Assembly: GCF_021155765.1 (NCBI RefSeq)
Contig: NC_060110.1
Span: forward strand, 18,312,001 to 18,376,000
From: Diprion similis
Lineage: Eukaryota > Arthropoda > Insecta > Hymenoptera > Diprionidae
Direction: 5' to 3'
DNA length: 64,000 nt
This document shows positions 11,801-24,578 of the stretch, in pieces (position 1 is the first letter of the stretch; every line of letters starts with the position of its first letter). Below the pieces are notes generated by a model, which saw only the letters and a program-made list of their open reading frames with translations, was not told the DNA's origin and searched no databases. A program made the translations under genes and the position numbers.

Positions 11801-14024
11801 TTGCCTATAAAGCTGTAAAACTGTCGAATTCGAATGGTATAATACAATATAAATAACTTTTACGTCTCGGAAAATATCGCAGAAAATTTCACGCCTTATT
11901 GCGTTCTGTTTATCGGTAATTATTTACTTCTTATAACACGCTAAAAAAATTTCAGTCAGATTTACGCTTCACTCGCCAACTTTGCAGTTTTTTTACTGCA
12001 TTTGTTTGTTATTTTTCTGTGCGACAAATACGGTGAGCGAAAGGCGACTATTTCAGGGGGTATGAGGTTCTATTGCTAAAGCAAATGCCAGAATTGCTGA
12101 TAGCTATCATTGTTGTGTCAGTTGAAAATTTGAGGCGGAAAGGACGCCTGACAAATACGATTAAACGATTAGCATCGTTTCCGTCATTTTACTCTTGGCA
12201 CAAAAAAAAAAAATCGAATTTTACCAGAATGGAGTGCTTATTTACATTATTTTTCACCACAAGAAACCATAATTAAAAATAAATTGCATGATAAAAAAAT
12301 ATATATATTTTTTTTTCAACATAAATTAAGAAAACTAAATATTTAACATTCTCATTCCATTTTGGAACCATGACAAAAAAAATGTGTTTTCATGTTCCTG
12401 AATTTACAAAAAAGTGAAAAGTTTCATCGATTTTGAAAATCGCCATTTTCATATCAAGGATATTCCCTCATTTCATGAGATGGCCACACTTTTACGAGGC
12501 GGCGTAAAAATTTCTAAAAATTAGAAGTATTATTTTCACCGAAACAAACCGAAAAATCAATTGGTCATCGGAATCCCTGGCGGTCAGGCCGATGACCCGT
12601 TGGTTTGACGTAAAATGCTTCATACTGCAGATACACATTTGTAGTATGTGGTCGAAAAGAAGGATAGGCGAGAACTTCATAGACGTCTGGAGTCCCACGG
12701 TCGTGAATAATTGTTGCTCTGTACCAAAAATAATGTAGGATGAAGTCCGAATTAGCCCGAAAGACCAAATATAAGATTCGATATTGTTTGTAACCGTTTT
12801 ATCATAATAAATATGCTACGGTCAAACGTAAACAAGTTTCATATTCAGTTCAGATGTTCTGCTCCGTATTTTCCGATTTTTCCTCAAAACGTAATGACTC
12901 GTGCTCCGGAAACAATACATTTGTCATTAATTATTTTTTTCCGTGTAAAAATAGCAGCTTTTCAATAATGCTAATCCCGATTCTGGAGCCTGAAAATTGG
13001 CGGAGTAATTCCATTTGTTTACGAGTGAAAAAAGTACCCCCTTTTTAGAGTCATTTTACGCCCACTTAATTGTGAAAAATCGTTTTGCCTCATAGTGTAC
13101 ATGATAGTGGGACTATTCGGGATTAATATTTTTCCAGATTTGTTGCTCTTCGATAATCGTCCGATGTAGAAATTCCGTGCAAAAAGAGGCGGTTTTTTAA
13201 TGCAAAATAGCTTTTCTCAAAAAGTATCAATCCGATCGAGCTCCAGTTTTGCATACTCTTTTAGTGTACCAAGAAACATGTATTACGAGACTTTCAAAGA
13301 TGTACATGCAGTATTGCATAATCTATTCGTTATTGTAGAAATGGCTGTTTTAGCAGGCTTTTATTACTTTGCAAGAGAACAAATTGATCAATTCCAATTT
13401 GCGGCCGACCAAATTATTCGTCTTTTAATTACCTATAAATTCTTATTAAACTTTGTTTCTCTCAGATGAATAGTTTCCTCGCTATCCATCAAAAACATAA
13501 TTTCTTTGAAAAACAACTTTGAACGCTCCGCATTTTTTTGGCACACAAAATCCTGGTTGGAAACACATTGACCTCTATCACGGCCAACAGCTCTACAAGA
13601 ATATATAGGTCTCATCCGTTCCGAAATCGGGTCATGCAAAAATGATATATTTCCTGGAGTAATCTCCTTATATCTATCCATCGCACACTGGTGGGGGACG
13701 TCGCCAAACGTTAAAAAAATTTCGGTGACATACTTGCCGCAAGAGTAGCTAGTAAGGGTTGAGTTGCATACTTGCTTTGTTTCTTATACTACTTCTCCTC
13801 TGTTTCTCTTCGCCAGAAAAACTATCGCAGTAGACGTGCAAGATACTAATTCGTTGATATTAAAGGGTTTATTAACATGACGTTTTGAATGTTCTTGACA
13901 GCGAAGATACACGAAATTGCGCTTTTTAAAACTCTGGTATACATTCCGAAAGATTTATTGTTCATAGTTGAATGAGATGTTTTATGCCCGTTACAGCACT
14001 TGTCTACGATACAATATTGTACAT
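8816..14024. other. Intergenic spacer between receptor copies A and B
   Basis: It contains the promoter side of copy A, the tail of the duplicated block to about 9530, one TIR element (10950-11537), and AT-rich DNA with long A and T runs. Open frames here, such as 13200-13469, show no recognisable domain, signal peptide or splice support, and I do not call genes. Confidence 0.5.
10950..11537. mobile_element. Non-autonomous DNA element with ~38-bp TIRs
   Basis: The left end CAAGATAGAGAGATATTGTT, continuing as GGGTGTGACGGTCAGTTT, is repeated in inverse orientation at the right end up to 11537 with a few mismatches. The 588-bp interior has no coding potential. It is a MITE-like element; the superfamily is not clear. 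Confidence 0.65.
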
Positions 14025-14245
14025 TCGCTTCACTCCAGGAGGCATCGAATCACAGCTGTAACAGAGAAACCGATTATAATTATTGTTTTCCTCAGTGGGA
14101 GTAATGTAAATTGACTTGCTGATTGGTTCACATTAAAAACTGTTGAATAACGAAACAGAAGAATCATGATATCATCCTATAGAATATGCATCGTTTGAAA
14201 ATCTTTCGTTACAAGAGTGACAGTGGAAATTCAACTTAAAATGTC

Positions 14246-17200
14246 TTACATATCCTTGCATAGGTCTTCGAAACGCTCGGGAATAGGGTAACGAGCTTGC
14301 GGCGAGACCGATAGTAATGGATCGTCATCATTGTCATTATCAACTTTGAATTCCTGGCACCTGTCGGTATATAATCGTTTACGGATTGAGCGATATACGG
14401 TTGAATTTAACAACGCTAACGACCCAAGTTATATGCTGTTACTAACCGGACAACGAAGTAGCGTTGATATTGGGCGATTACATTTTGAGATACGGTTATA
14501 ATATGATCTAGAGCGAATATGAATGCAGGATTGCGATAGTCACGCGCATACTCTTCTTTCTCTTCGTTAGATTTCGACTTTTTCAAGAGAGAACGGAGTT
14601 GCGGGGTATCGACCCAAATTACTTTACTGCCTTCCCTTAGCATCTGCTCAGTCCATCCGATGGGGCCCATAGTCGCGATCGTATCAGCATCTTCTTCCGA
14701 CTGCAAGTCGTGAACCTGTAATCCACGCAATTGAAGCCTTTACACGTTATTTGGATGGTGATTTCGTTTCGTGGAATTTCAAGGATATACGGATGTTTCT
14801 GCCGGTGGAAATTACATACGTATCGGGAGTTTTCGGTAGAAGGCCCCGACGCCAACGATTTTGCACCGGCAAATAGGCAACTGCAAATACATCTTACCCG
14901 CTGTCAGCAAATCAGATGTCACTTTGGTGGCATTTCACGTGAAGCGGACAACAACAAAATTTTGCAGTTTTGAAATTTATTCACATTCGACCTGATTGTA
15001 CTTCTAGAAAGTATGAACGAAAACACCCATTTTTTTCTTACGTTTAGTTGTCAAGTTATGGCCTACAGAGAATAATATAATTATTATAAAAACTAAAATA
15101 TTAAACGTTGTAGTTTACATAGTAAATTTACTTTATTTCTCAATTATGAAATCAGATTCGGAATTTGATTTTTTTTTCTTGTAAAACATCGGAGGTAAAA
15201 ATTTGAAACAGGAATTTTACTAACTTCGACCATTTTTTTTCCCCTAAATTTCAAAATATAGCCTAAAGTATGTAAATAATACACTAAAAGTTTCAAATTC
15301 GGATCCACGTTAATTTTGGAGATAGACGAACTAGGGTACATCCGTGTCGCACTGACCGTGGTACACTGGTGGCTGGTTCAGGCGGAAAGCATTAAAACGC
15401 TGCTTGCGACATTAAATTTGCTAACCTGTTTAGGTGTATTCAGGCTCTAACAAGGATGTACGATAGATAATTTTCAAACTTTAACATAAAATGTACAATT
15501 TTGATCAAAAATATTAGTAGGAATCAATAGTAAGAAGTAATCATGCGATTATACAAATGGACGGAATCATCTTCGACGCAAACTGCCATTTACTACTGCG
15601 CCAAAGATGATATTCAACGTCAGCGGATTTTCGTGCAATACCGATTTGATTCTGCAATCACCGTTCCAAGAAGTAAAATATTGCACGGCTTCATTCTATC
15701 AACCGAAAAATTTCTTAAAAAAAGAATTAGTTCTAGCTTTGTTTCTCATAATGAAATTGTATGAATTGTACAAAACAAATGGTTTTCCTTCGTTACAATG
15801 TTGTTTTGTTTAATCAAGGATTGCGATTAAACATATATATACAATTATACAAAATTACTTTTGAAATTTAAAGTATTTACGCCTACGTAGATGATATCGC
15901 AGCAGTTTTACTAACAATAAGTATATATATGTTCTTTTTTCGCGCACACCAGCCGACCTGAGCAAGCACCAGCCGCCAGCATCAAGGTCAGTGCGACAGG
16001 TACGTACCTTAATTCATCTATCTCCAAAATTAATGTAGATCCCATATTTACATGCTTCAGGATATATTGTGAAATTAAACAAAAAAAAATGGCGAAGTTA
16101 GTAATATTCCAGATTGAAATGTTTACTTACAATCTGAGTTCATAATTTAAAAGTATAGAATATTTCATATGTAAACCACCATAATTAACATTTGATAGTA
16201 AATTTGTTCAATTCGAAAAATTGCTTCCAAAAAATCCGTATTTCAATTAGGTCGATTCTTCAGAAGCCCATATCTTGAAAACTAAACATAAAAAAATAGG
16301 TGTTCACATTCGTACGTTCTAAACGTGAAATTCCGCTTCACATAAAATGCCCATTTGGCGAGACATCGTCCGCGTCGAGACTCTTCACTGGCCGTGAAAG
16401 CTCCTGGTATAATGTTATACTTACTCACGCCGCGCTGGCGTATTGCGCGATGAGAACTTACGTGACACTGACACTTCCGCTGTATCTCATCCCGAAAAGT
16501 TTTCATTTTATCCATGAAATCCGGTGAACACTTCGCATACAGTAATAGAATTTCTCTCGATTCTTTTACATCGTTTAGTTTTATCGTTACTCCTCGCACC
16601 TGAGATGACATATGACTCGTCGATTTCTTTGCACATTTAATGACACCCCATTTCCATATGAAGTATGGTAGTACCAATATCGTAATGACACCCAGTGCTA
16701 TGTAACCAATAATCCGAAGGACAGCACCCGAGGAATCCTGGTGATCCTCAGGAGGAGTGCTACGCGGATTCTGAAAACCTGCAAATTACGAAACATGCAG
16801 CTTTATCGATTAGACTGGATTTAATAGAAGTCGATTTCTCGTTTGAATTTCTCACCGTGAGAGATTACACCAAGGGTGTATACATGGTGCCACGTCGTTA
16901 AGTCATGGTTGCCGTACTTTTGGTTACAATTTCCCACATACAGTTTATATGTAGAATAATACCAAGCACCCCCTCGCTCCAAATTATTCCATTCAATATC
17001 TGCTGTCCATGTTTCATTGTGAGGGTCAGATTCGATGGACTAGATAAATGTATCATGCTCATTAATCAGATATTATAGACATTACTTAATGTCTAATACA
17101 GATCATGCCGATTACACGGAGAACGCGGTGGTGTGCACGGCAATAATCTCACGAGTATAGATCAGTCGGGCAGTTTGATATTCAATCATCGGATTGCAAT

Positions 17201-20200
17201 TTCGATGCCAACTTCTATTCTCTGTGCTGTGTGAATATTAGGCATAAAGAGAAAGAGAGGAGAAAGAGCAAGAGAGAAGAAAGAAGAAAGAAAGAGAAAG
17301 AGAAAGAGAAGAGAGAGAGGAAAGAGAGAAGGGAGAGAAGGAAGAATTCGGACGCAGAATATTCGAGTTAGTGGATCTCGATCCTCCGAGCCACGGGGAT
17401 CGAAGCTTCTTCCGACTATCCACAATTTTGACACACGAAGTTGCAACGACGTGGGCCCGTAATATTATTATCATCGACAACCCATTGTGCAGTCTTGCAT
17501 TCCTCACCGTGCTGCAAAGATCTAGTGAGTGTCGCAAGTGGGTGCTTTCCCCTGAATCGACTGGCGGAGGAGCTCATCAGCGGCCCGATAAGCGTCACCG
17601 ATAGAAGTGACGATAATACGACAGTGTATCTCTCTCTTCTCTTTAATTCAACGGACAATTCTTCGCCTATTTATACCTGTATCTGACACTTCGGTCACCC
17701 CTTCTTTTGTTGTTTCTGTTCAATGCTCAGATAAGATCCGTATTAAATATCATTCCTTTAAGAAACATAAAAATCTTACAGTGCTATGCCTCTAGCATAG
17801 CTGTCGAATGATTTCAAAAGTTTGTGTGCGAAAATATGAAGCAGCAAAGCTTTATCAAGAACATCGATTTTTGACGTTATTTAAACCAACGTCTAAGAGC
17901 TTGGTGAAAATATTCAATCTAAATAAGTAGGAAGGTACTTGTTTCATGAAACTTTACTGCCAGTGAACATTTCACGGAAGTGAAAAGCATTTGCAGACTT
18001 ACTGACGTGTCCTATTAAGGATGAACGTATCAAATTAATGTCCGAATTACACTCATTTCCGTTATTCCTCTATACTAGCATTTTTATTCTGGGGAAATAT
18101 AAAACTTACTCGAATTTTAAGTTGAATGTTTTCGTTTTTTTCCTTACATATGAGCTTACGTCGACTCTGAAAAATATGAAAACTGCTTCACTGTGCTATA
18201 AATTACACTTTTCATTCAAAATATGATGCAAAAATGTTTGAAAAATTGTACTATCTTGAATATTTACGCAATAAGTGAATGTGATACTGGTTCTCTGTTA
18301 CCTCTATGGTAAAGGTGCACGTTTGGGTTGGGTCTAGTTTATTAATTTCAATCTTATTTTTGGTACTGTCAGTTACGGGTTCAGTGAACTTCCACAGACC
18401 AGCTGATACTGTGTAACATTTTAATGGTACTCTTAGCTTGACAAAATGTGTTACGGTCCTAAAGAATCGCAGAAAAAATATTTGATTATACACAGATTGT
18501 GAGGTGATCTTTATTATCAGCAAAGTGAGCCAGTCCACCAATTATCAACGAATGATCTAGACGTCAAAGAATTGATTTTTCTGAAGATTTGTTCTCTTTT
18601 AGAGTGTACTAAGATTGGAAAGTCCACGAAGTTTTAACCTTCTAGGACTCACCGTTCGCCAGAAATGCGACATCAAAGTTTATCATTTTGACCTGACTCA
18701 GGTTTAAGTGCAAACTATTTTCGTATCGTTACCGGCATAAAAAAATTATAAAAAAATATGTGTCTCATGTGAAAAACTCTTGAATTTTCGAATATATTAT
18801 TCATTGTTGGATAACTTTTTGAAATCAACTTCAAAAACACGTTATTTGGCAAAAAACCGCTTTTTCTCATACGCCGCCAAAATTATCTTACTTTTGTGTT
18901 TTTCATGTGAAAAGTGAGATTTTGTCAGTAAGGAACCCAAATTTTCAGACTGAGATGGCCATGGAATCTCACGTGAGACACGTTTAATTGATAAAAGTCT
19001 GTTGATAATATGCTCTTTTTCAAATTTAGCAGGATATTTTTATTTCTTAGATGACAACGTTGGTTTTTAACCCGTTGCATTCGTATGCATTGCACACGTA
19101 GAAAAAGAGATGCTATTTATGTTGTATTTGAAGTATTGACTTGAATCTTGCGCCAAACTCCAATTTAGAATCTCTTCTAAATAATTAGACAGGTGTTTTT
19201 TTATTTGAGATTTAAAAGAAGTAAAAAAATCGATAAGAAACAAAAAGTAAAAAAATTTAACTTTTTCACAAATTCGTAGAAATTTCAATTTCTGCAATAT
19301 CGTAAATACATTATGCCATTTCACGCGGAAAACAATTTATTTCTAAGTAAAAATTAGAGCTTTAATGAACTTTGAAAAAAGTATATTGATCTCGGAAGTT
19401 TCAAGTTACGAATTTTGGAAAATCTCTTGAAACGACAATGGTACGTTCATACATGCTAAATGATGTAAAAAAAAAAGTCGTTCTTGACGTAAAATAGCCA
19501 CAAAATTTCCCTGGGGTTCAACTTTCATCAATTAAACGTGTCTCACGTGAGATTTCCGTGGCCATCTCACTCTAAGAATTTGGGTTTCTCACTAACAAAA
19601 TTTCAGCTTTCACATGGAAAACTCAAAAGTAAAATAATTTTTGGCGGTGCATGAGGAAGGGCAATTTTTTGCCTAATAACGTGTTTTTGAGATTGATTTT
19701 AGAAATTTATCCAAAAATAAATAATATATTCGGAAATTTGAGAGTTTTTCACATAAGACACATATTTTTTCGTAATTCTTTTATACCGGTAACGATACGA
19801 AAATAATTCGCGCTTAAACCTCAGTTAGGTCATAATGATAAACTTCAATATGGCATTTCTCACGAACGGGACGTCGTAGACGGTTGGAACTTGGTGAAGT
19901 TTCCAATCTTAGTACACACTAGAAGAGAATAAATTTTCAGACAAATCAATTTTTTGACGTCCAGATCGTTCGTTGATAATTGTTGGATTCGCCCAAGTGT
20001 TAATAAGCTATACAACAATAAGCGATATAACTGATGTGGTGTGCATTCCAAATGGTTATTCAATTCTTTACGCCTTACGATTCTGAATCCTCGGGGGTGA
20101 ATCCGCTATTGCTGCACATCATGCTTGTGTCATTGTAAGGAATCGCCGTCTGGTAAAAGGAGGGGCCTTTCATCCAATTTTTACCTTCTTTGTTTGTCAG

Positions 20201-23150
20201 TTGGATGTAATAACAGCCGGTGAATATTTTATCATACGAATGATATTGATTTCGGCTTTCATACTGAAGGTAAATCGTTCATTCACTTGTCAGTAAAATT
20301 CGGTAATCTTGTACGATTCACACTTTGAAATGGAAAAATTTCGATGCGGTGTGAGTTAATTTACAACTATAAAAGTTACCTTGTATGAAAGATCCTTCAC
20401 TAAGTAGTATTTTACAATATTAGGGTGACTTATATCTGCCGGACAATCCGCTTCCTTGTCAATAAGCGGATGGGCTAATAGCGAGACTCTAAGATCTTCT
20501 TGTATATTTTCAAACTTTACTTCAAGTTCTAAAATTCGACACCCCAAAGATTCCATTATTATTACAATTAAAAAGAGTGTTGAGTACGAAGTAATTATAA
20601 AAACAAATCAAATAAAAAGAAACATGGCTTGCCAAATTTAACACAGTCAAATTAACTTCGTTTCATAAATTTATTCCTAAGAATCTTACGGCCTGGAACA
20701 GTTGAATTCATGCGTTGCGTGACGACAATTGGCGGATCAGTCTTTTCCCACAGAACAGCTTTCTGTAACAAGTATTTAAAATGATTACACGATTAATCGC
20801 GCTGATCTCTATATATTTGAGTTTTTGAATTACAATTCCATCATATGTAAGCACCAAAAAAATCCTTTTCTTGCCACCCTACTATCGTTCATTTATCGAA
20901 ATTCCTCTTCACATAATATTTTTTGACATACTTTACGGCTGATTCATCACCCGGATAGAAAGATTCGTATGATATGACACCGAAAAAAAAAGATGCGAAG
21001 CATGGGCGATCGAAGCCCAACATATCCGGAATATGTCCATATTACGCAGGATTTCAGGCGCTCAATCAAAATGGAGTTCGTGAAAATTCGTTTTAATTTT
21101 ATCTCACACTGGGAGTCACCGAGAATTCTCAAAGGCGACAACAGTGTCCACGGCACTAATGTTCCTGACTGGAAAAGTGGTCAAAGTAGTTCGCGGCTCG
21201 GCATAGGGTAAGCAGTAATATCTTTCATCCTAGATGCAAGATCACGACCCGACAAGAACGTTTTTGTAAAGCATGCATGTATACTTACTCGGAATTCGAT
21301 TGTAGAGTAGGAGGCAAAATGAGCCAACTAAAAAAAAAACTATGGAAAATAATTATTCCATCTGACTTTTTTTTCTCGTTGTGAATTTTAAATAATTAAT
21401 TTTTCCCCATTTATTCAAATTACATATTTTGAAAAAGTTTTCAATTCTAATGAACTATTTGAACCTATGAATTGTTATATGTTCCATATTTTTTGTTTTT
21501 TAGCTGGCTCATTTTTCCCCCTACTCTACAATCGAATTTCGAGTAAGTATTAATTAATTGCCTGAAATTATCGAAGCTTATAATAAACCACAAAAAATAT
21601 CATATTAGATCGACAAGTTGACATTTTCAAAAATTCATAGCTCGCAAACCAGTTCTATTCCAAACTTGAAATTCTCTGGGCTGTTTAAAAATACAATGAA
21701 GTGTAATCCGTGAAAATTTCAAAGGATTTCGAGTTGGTAGAAAAAATTTATAGCTATTCAAAAACAGCGGTTTTTTTTCAGTCGATCAGCGTTTTTTTTT
21801 TCCAAAAATCGATCTACTTTATTTGGTGACGTCTCAGTGAAATGGAAGCGATCAAGCAAAAATACGGCAGATATCATCAGAATATACCTCAACGAAAAAT
21901 ATATGCCGACGACCATCCTTCGATTTCCAAAAATATAGATTTGAGAGCCTTTGAAACGAAAGGAACATTTTATTAAAATAGCAATCCAGTTGAGAGCTCC
22001 CAGCTAAGCCGGATATGAGTTTGAACTAACTATTTTTTTCTTGAAAATATAAAGTTTACAGAGAAGGATGCCATTTCGTTGGAATCTCCGGGTCATATGT
22101 AGAAGCTGAGATATAAATTTTTGAAGATGACTGACAAATCCACTTTTTTCAAATTTAAAAAAATTTTCTAGTGGCCGGATGTGAGCGTATCGAGCTCAAC
22201 TTTTCAGGGTGACCTTTTTTCTGACCTACTTTCGAGAAAAAAAATCGGCAGCCGAATGGGTGACCTACCCCCGCAGCTTTTCGGCGAAAAGTGATGGATC
22301 TGTTCATATATAATAATTATAACGTGTCTGAAATTGTGAAGTAAAAAAATGCATAGATGCATTACAAAAAATTTAGTGTCCACCAAGGGCTAAGCGGGCT
22401 TTTCAACCTCGTGTGGTTGCAGTACTCGCCTTCGACTCGTACTGCAATCTCCACACTCGCTTTAAAAGAGCCCGCTGTACGAGAGAGAGATATAGCCCAA
22501 ATTATTGCCGAATTTTCGTCTACACCGTTTGATCGTGACAAAATGTGAAACTCAAATTCACATGCTGGAGCGCTTATATGGAAGATGCAATGAAGTATTG
22601 TATTTTTAGTTGAAAATAATTAGTTGAAAAGAAGTAAGTCGAACAACGAAGTACTGGAACCACAGATATCATATTCGAGAGGTCGCATAAAAAGTTAGAT
22701 AAGATTTCGCGAGGCGTAGTGCGGTTAGCGGGAACGGCCGACAGCGGCCAAATCATTCCCCCCTCAGTTCCTTCACAACGCCAAAACTGGTGTGCACCCC
22801 CTTAGTGATCGCAAAGTTCTGTCCCTTTTTGTGCCGCTGATTGTCGGATAGAATGCGGCAATTTGCGTACCAAATGTGTCGAAATCTTTATCTCGTACGT
22901 CCAATCTGGACTAGATCCATAAAACTAGCGAGTGATACTGGTTGAATAACAAGATTTGCGATTCTCGCGTTGTGCTCCGGCGTGCATTGGTTCGCAAACT
23001 AAGAAAATCATGTAAAAGAACATCAAAACACCAGACAACATTATGTTAGTTACGTACGATGTGTTTATCACACGCAGTATTGCGGGCACTAGTAGAGACT
23101 GCACTAGTGTAGATGGTACCCCAAATCCAGACGACCAATAACGAAGACAT
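14246..23150 (-). CDS. IL-17 receptor-like protein with SEFIR domain, copy B
   Basis: Predicted 513-aa paralogue of copy A. Coding exons: 23150-23058, 20762-20690, 20528-20380, 20263-20079, 18458-18302, 17039-16856, 16778-16462, 14715-14447, 14360-14246. Intron phases are the same as in A and the frame is open throughout despite transposon insertions in three introns. The signal peptide begins MSSLLVVWIWGTIYTSA. The second SEFIR exon encodes the same residues as A; the membrane/SEFIR-start exon differs at only a handful of positions. The ectodomain exons differ much more: exon 5 shares its flanks (HFVKLRVPLKC and TFTIE) but the middle is rewritten and three residues longer; exon 6 shares WTA.IEW at the start and YTL.VI.H at the end with a different centre. 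Exon 2 begins with Lys rather than Met, showing that the upstream signal-peptide exon is required. It probably binds a different or altered ligand (inference). Confidence 0.85.
14929..16351. mobile_element. Foldback DNA element in intron 7 of copy B
   Basis: Termini GGCATTTCACGTGAAGCGGA (14929-14948) and its inverse, ending TTCACATAAAATGCC at 16351. The inverted homology continues inward for about 400 bp (14929-15355 against 15990-16351), leaving a unique centre of roughly 600 bp. The related intron of copy A (around 4140-4190) lacks it. No transposase frame is present. Confidence 0.75.
17229..17780. mobile_element. 552-bp insertion, candidate solo LTR, with 5-bp target duplication
   Basis: Copy A reads straight through CTCTGTGCTATGCC at the matching site. 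In copy B the 5-mer GTGCT occurs on both sides (17224-17228 and 17781-17785) of a 552-bp block. The block has a purine-rich GA tract (about 17240-17345) and ends in TTACA; TGTGAATATT follows its first base. A 5-bp duplication and TG...CA-like ends suggest a solo LTR, but the extra base at the left end is unexplained. Confidence 0.5.
18524..20000. mobile_element. Large foldback element in intron 4 of copy B
   Basis: The arms begin around CCACCAATTATCAACGAATG (left) and are mirrored at CGTTCGTTGATAATTG (right). They run inward about 450 bp (18530-18990 against 19530-19995), for example both holding CAATTAAACGTGTCTCACGTG in opposite orientation near 18980 and 19530. Copy A lacks it at about 5870. 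The centre encodes nothing recognisable. Confidence 0.75.
21282..21549. mobile_element. Palindromic MITE in intron 1 of copy B
   Basis: TACTTACTCGGAATTCGATT at the left is mirrored by AATCGAATTTCGAGTAAGTA at the right, and the inverted match continues through GTAGAGTAGG and AATGAGCCA, making nearly the whole 268 bp a hairpin. TA bases flank both ends, as for Tc1/mariner-type insertions. Confidence 0.7.
22394..22475. repeat. Short hairpin repeat in intron 1 of copy B
   Basis: Same hairpin as at 8037-8118 in copy A, retained in the same intron position relative to exon 1. Confidence 0.6.
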
Positions 23151-23582
23151 ACTTGCGGCGAAATGTCACGTGGATTCCAGTAACAGTTTGATGATTCGGA
23201 AAATATATGTTATAATGAGTGTTTACACGAGTCAAGCGAAAACTGTGTTGAACTGTCGGTGATTTTCATCATTGACAAACTAATTACAAACTGACATGAG
23301 ATGTTACACGTCACAGCAAAGGTGAGATACATTTTCTATTCATCATAAACTGAACTTCATTAACGATCCAAAGGTTTGCACAAGTTTCACAAGTTTAACA
23401 CTGAAGCCTCGATTTCAAAAAAGTTTTGCGAAGCTACGAGTAAATTCTGCCAATTCAACTTATTTCGTTGCCCATTTTAACGGCACTGCAGAGTATGTAT
23501 AGTTTAAAATTTCCCATGTGCCTATAGGTATATATGTGTGTACTCCCCACTCGAGCGCCACGACGATATTTTAGGAGAAGGG

Positions 23583-23993
23583 GGCAGTTCTCTAACGGTA
23601 GAGGAAAATCCAAAATTTGTAGTTTTGCATAATACCGGATGTGGGATTTCCAAGGTCACTGATAACGAACACAGATTCAGATGTTCGAAATTCAAGATGG
23701 CGAATCCAATTTGGCGGACAAAAATCCAGAAAGTTACTCCACGTAACCATGTTGGATCCACCATGATGAATTTAGAAACTTCGAGTTCAGATTCGTGATC
23801 AGTGACCTTAAAAACTCTCGAATACCAAGTTTCATCCAAATCGAATGATTTTTCGGATTCGGGTCCACCATCTTGAATTTATAAATTTCGAGTTCAGATT
23901 CGGGATCAGCGACCTCAACAACCCTGGATTCCAGAATTTTGGTAGATTCCTCCACAGCGTTTATATTTAGATTTTCCACCACCCTAAAGGTAA
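23583..23993. repeat. Dispersed AT-rich repeat family (also near 40010-40190 and 48570-48780)
   Basis: Shared wording such as TCCRCCATCTTGAATTT followed by GATCAGCGACCYCAAAAACCC recurs here (twice in tandem, near 23750 and 23870), inverted near 40110-40170 and again near 48650-48720. It has no coding function that I can see and marks an interspersed repeat family. Confidence 0.5.
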
Positions 23994-23997
23994 TTAA

Positions 23998-24578
23998 GGC
24001 CCCGCTGACCTGGCATGTCATATATATATTTCGTGACGTCAGAAGCGGGGAAAACGCCATTACGAATCCTGCGAGAACGGAAGCACGAATCTTACTCGGG
24101 AAATTTTTAAATTGAAGCTTGAATAAAAGTGTACGTGGCTAACTCAGTCACTGGTCATGAAAATCGCTGATAATGTTTTTAATAAAGAATAATGAAGTGA
24201 ATAAAATCACGCCAAAACAAACATGGCCGATCGGAGCTACCGCATGTTGAATATTCGCTGATTGCACTGTTTCACAATTTCTTTCACTCTCGCCAGACAG
24301 TTAGCCACGTACAAAAGCACTCACTTTATTCGGGAAAACTTATACTATCAGTTATTTTTTTGTAAATATGGCACGATTCGTAACGGCGTTTTTCATGTGA
24401 CAGCAGTCCGTTCATGGTCCACAAGAAGTATGTCTCGATTTGTAACTGACATCATTGGTTGGATCTAACAGAACAAGTCAATGAAATCAGCGGCCTTAGT
24501 TTACCGTTCAACGTTCAGAGGCGCTGCACGTATTTATGACGTCACGATTTGATATTTTCAAGTCAGGTCAGCGGCGCC
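23998..24578. mobile_element. TTAA-flanked foldback element, 581 bp
   Basis: TTAA occurs at 23994-23997 and 24579-24582. Inside, GGCCCCGCTGACCTG at the left is mirrored by CAGGTCAGCGGCGCC at the right, and further inward CGCCATTACGAATC is mirrored by GATTCGTAACGGCG. TTAA duplication is typical of piggyBac-type insertion; the termini do not match the classical piggyBac end, so the class is tentative. Confidence 0.6.

Noticed and set aside
13200-13469. Plus-strand frame of 89 codons with a hydrophobic stretch
   Set aside because: No recognisable domain, no signal peptide, no splice sites and surrounding repeat-like AT-rich DNA.
20947-21211. Open frames on both strands next to exon 2 of copy B
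   Set aside because: The matching sequence in copy A (about 6890-7050) has early stops in these frames, so there is no coding conservation between duplicates.
23538-24060. Frames of 86-108 codons upstream of copy B
   Set aside because: They lie within the dispersed repeat and the TTAA-flanked element and have no coding signature.
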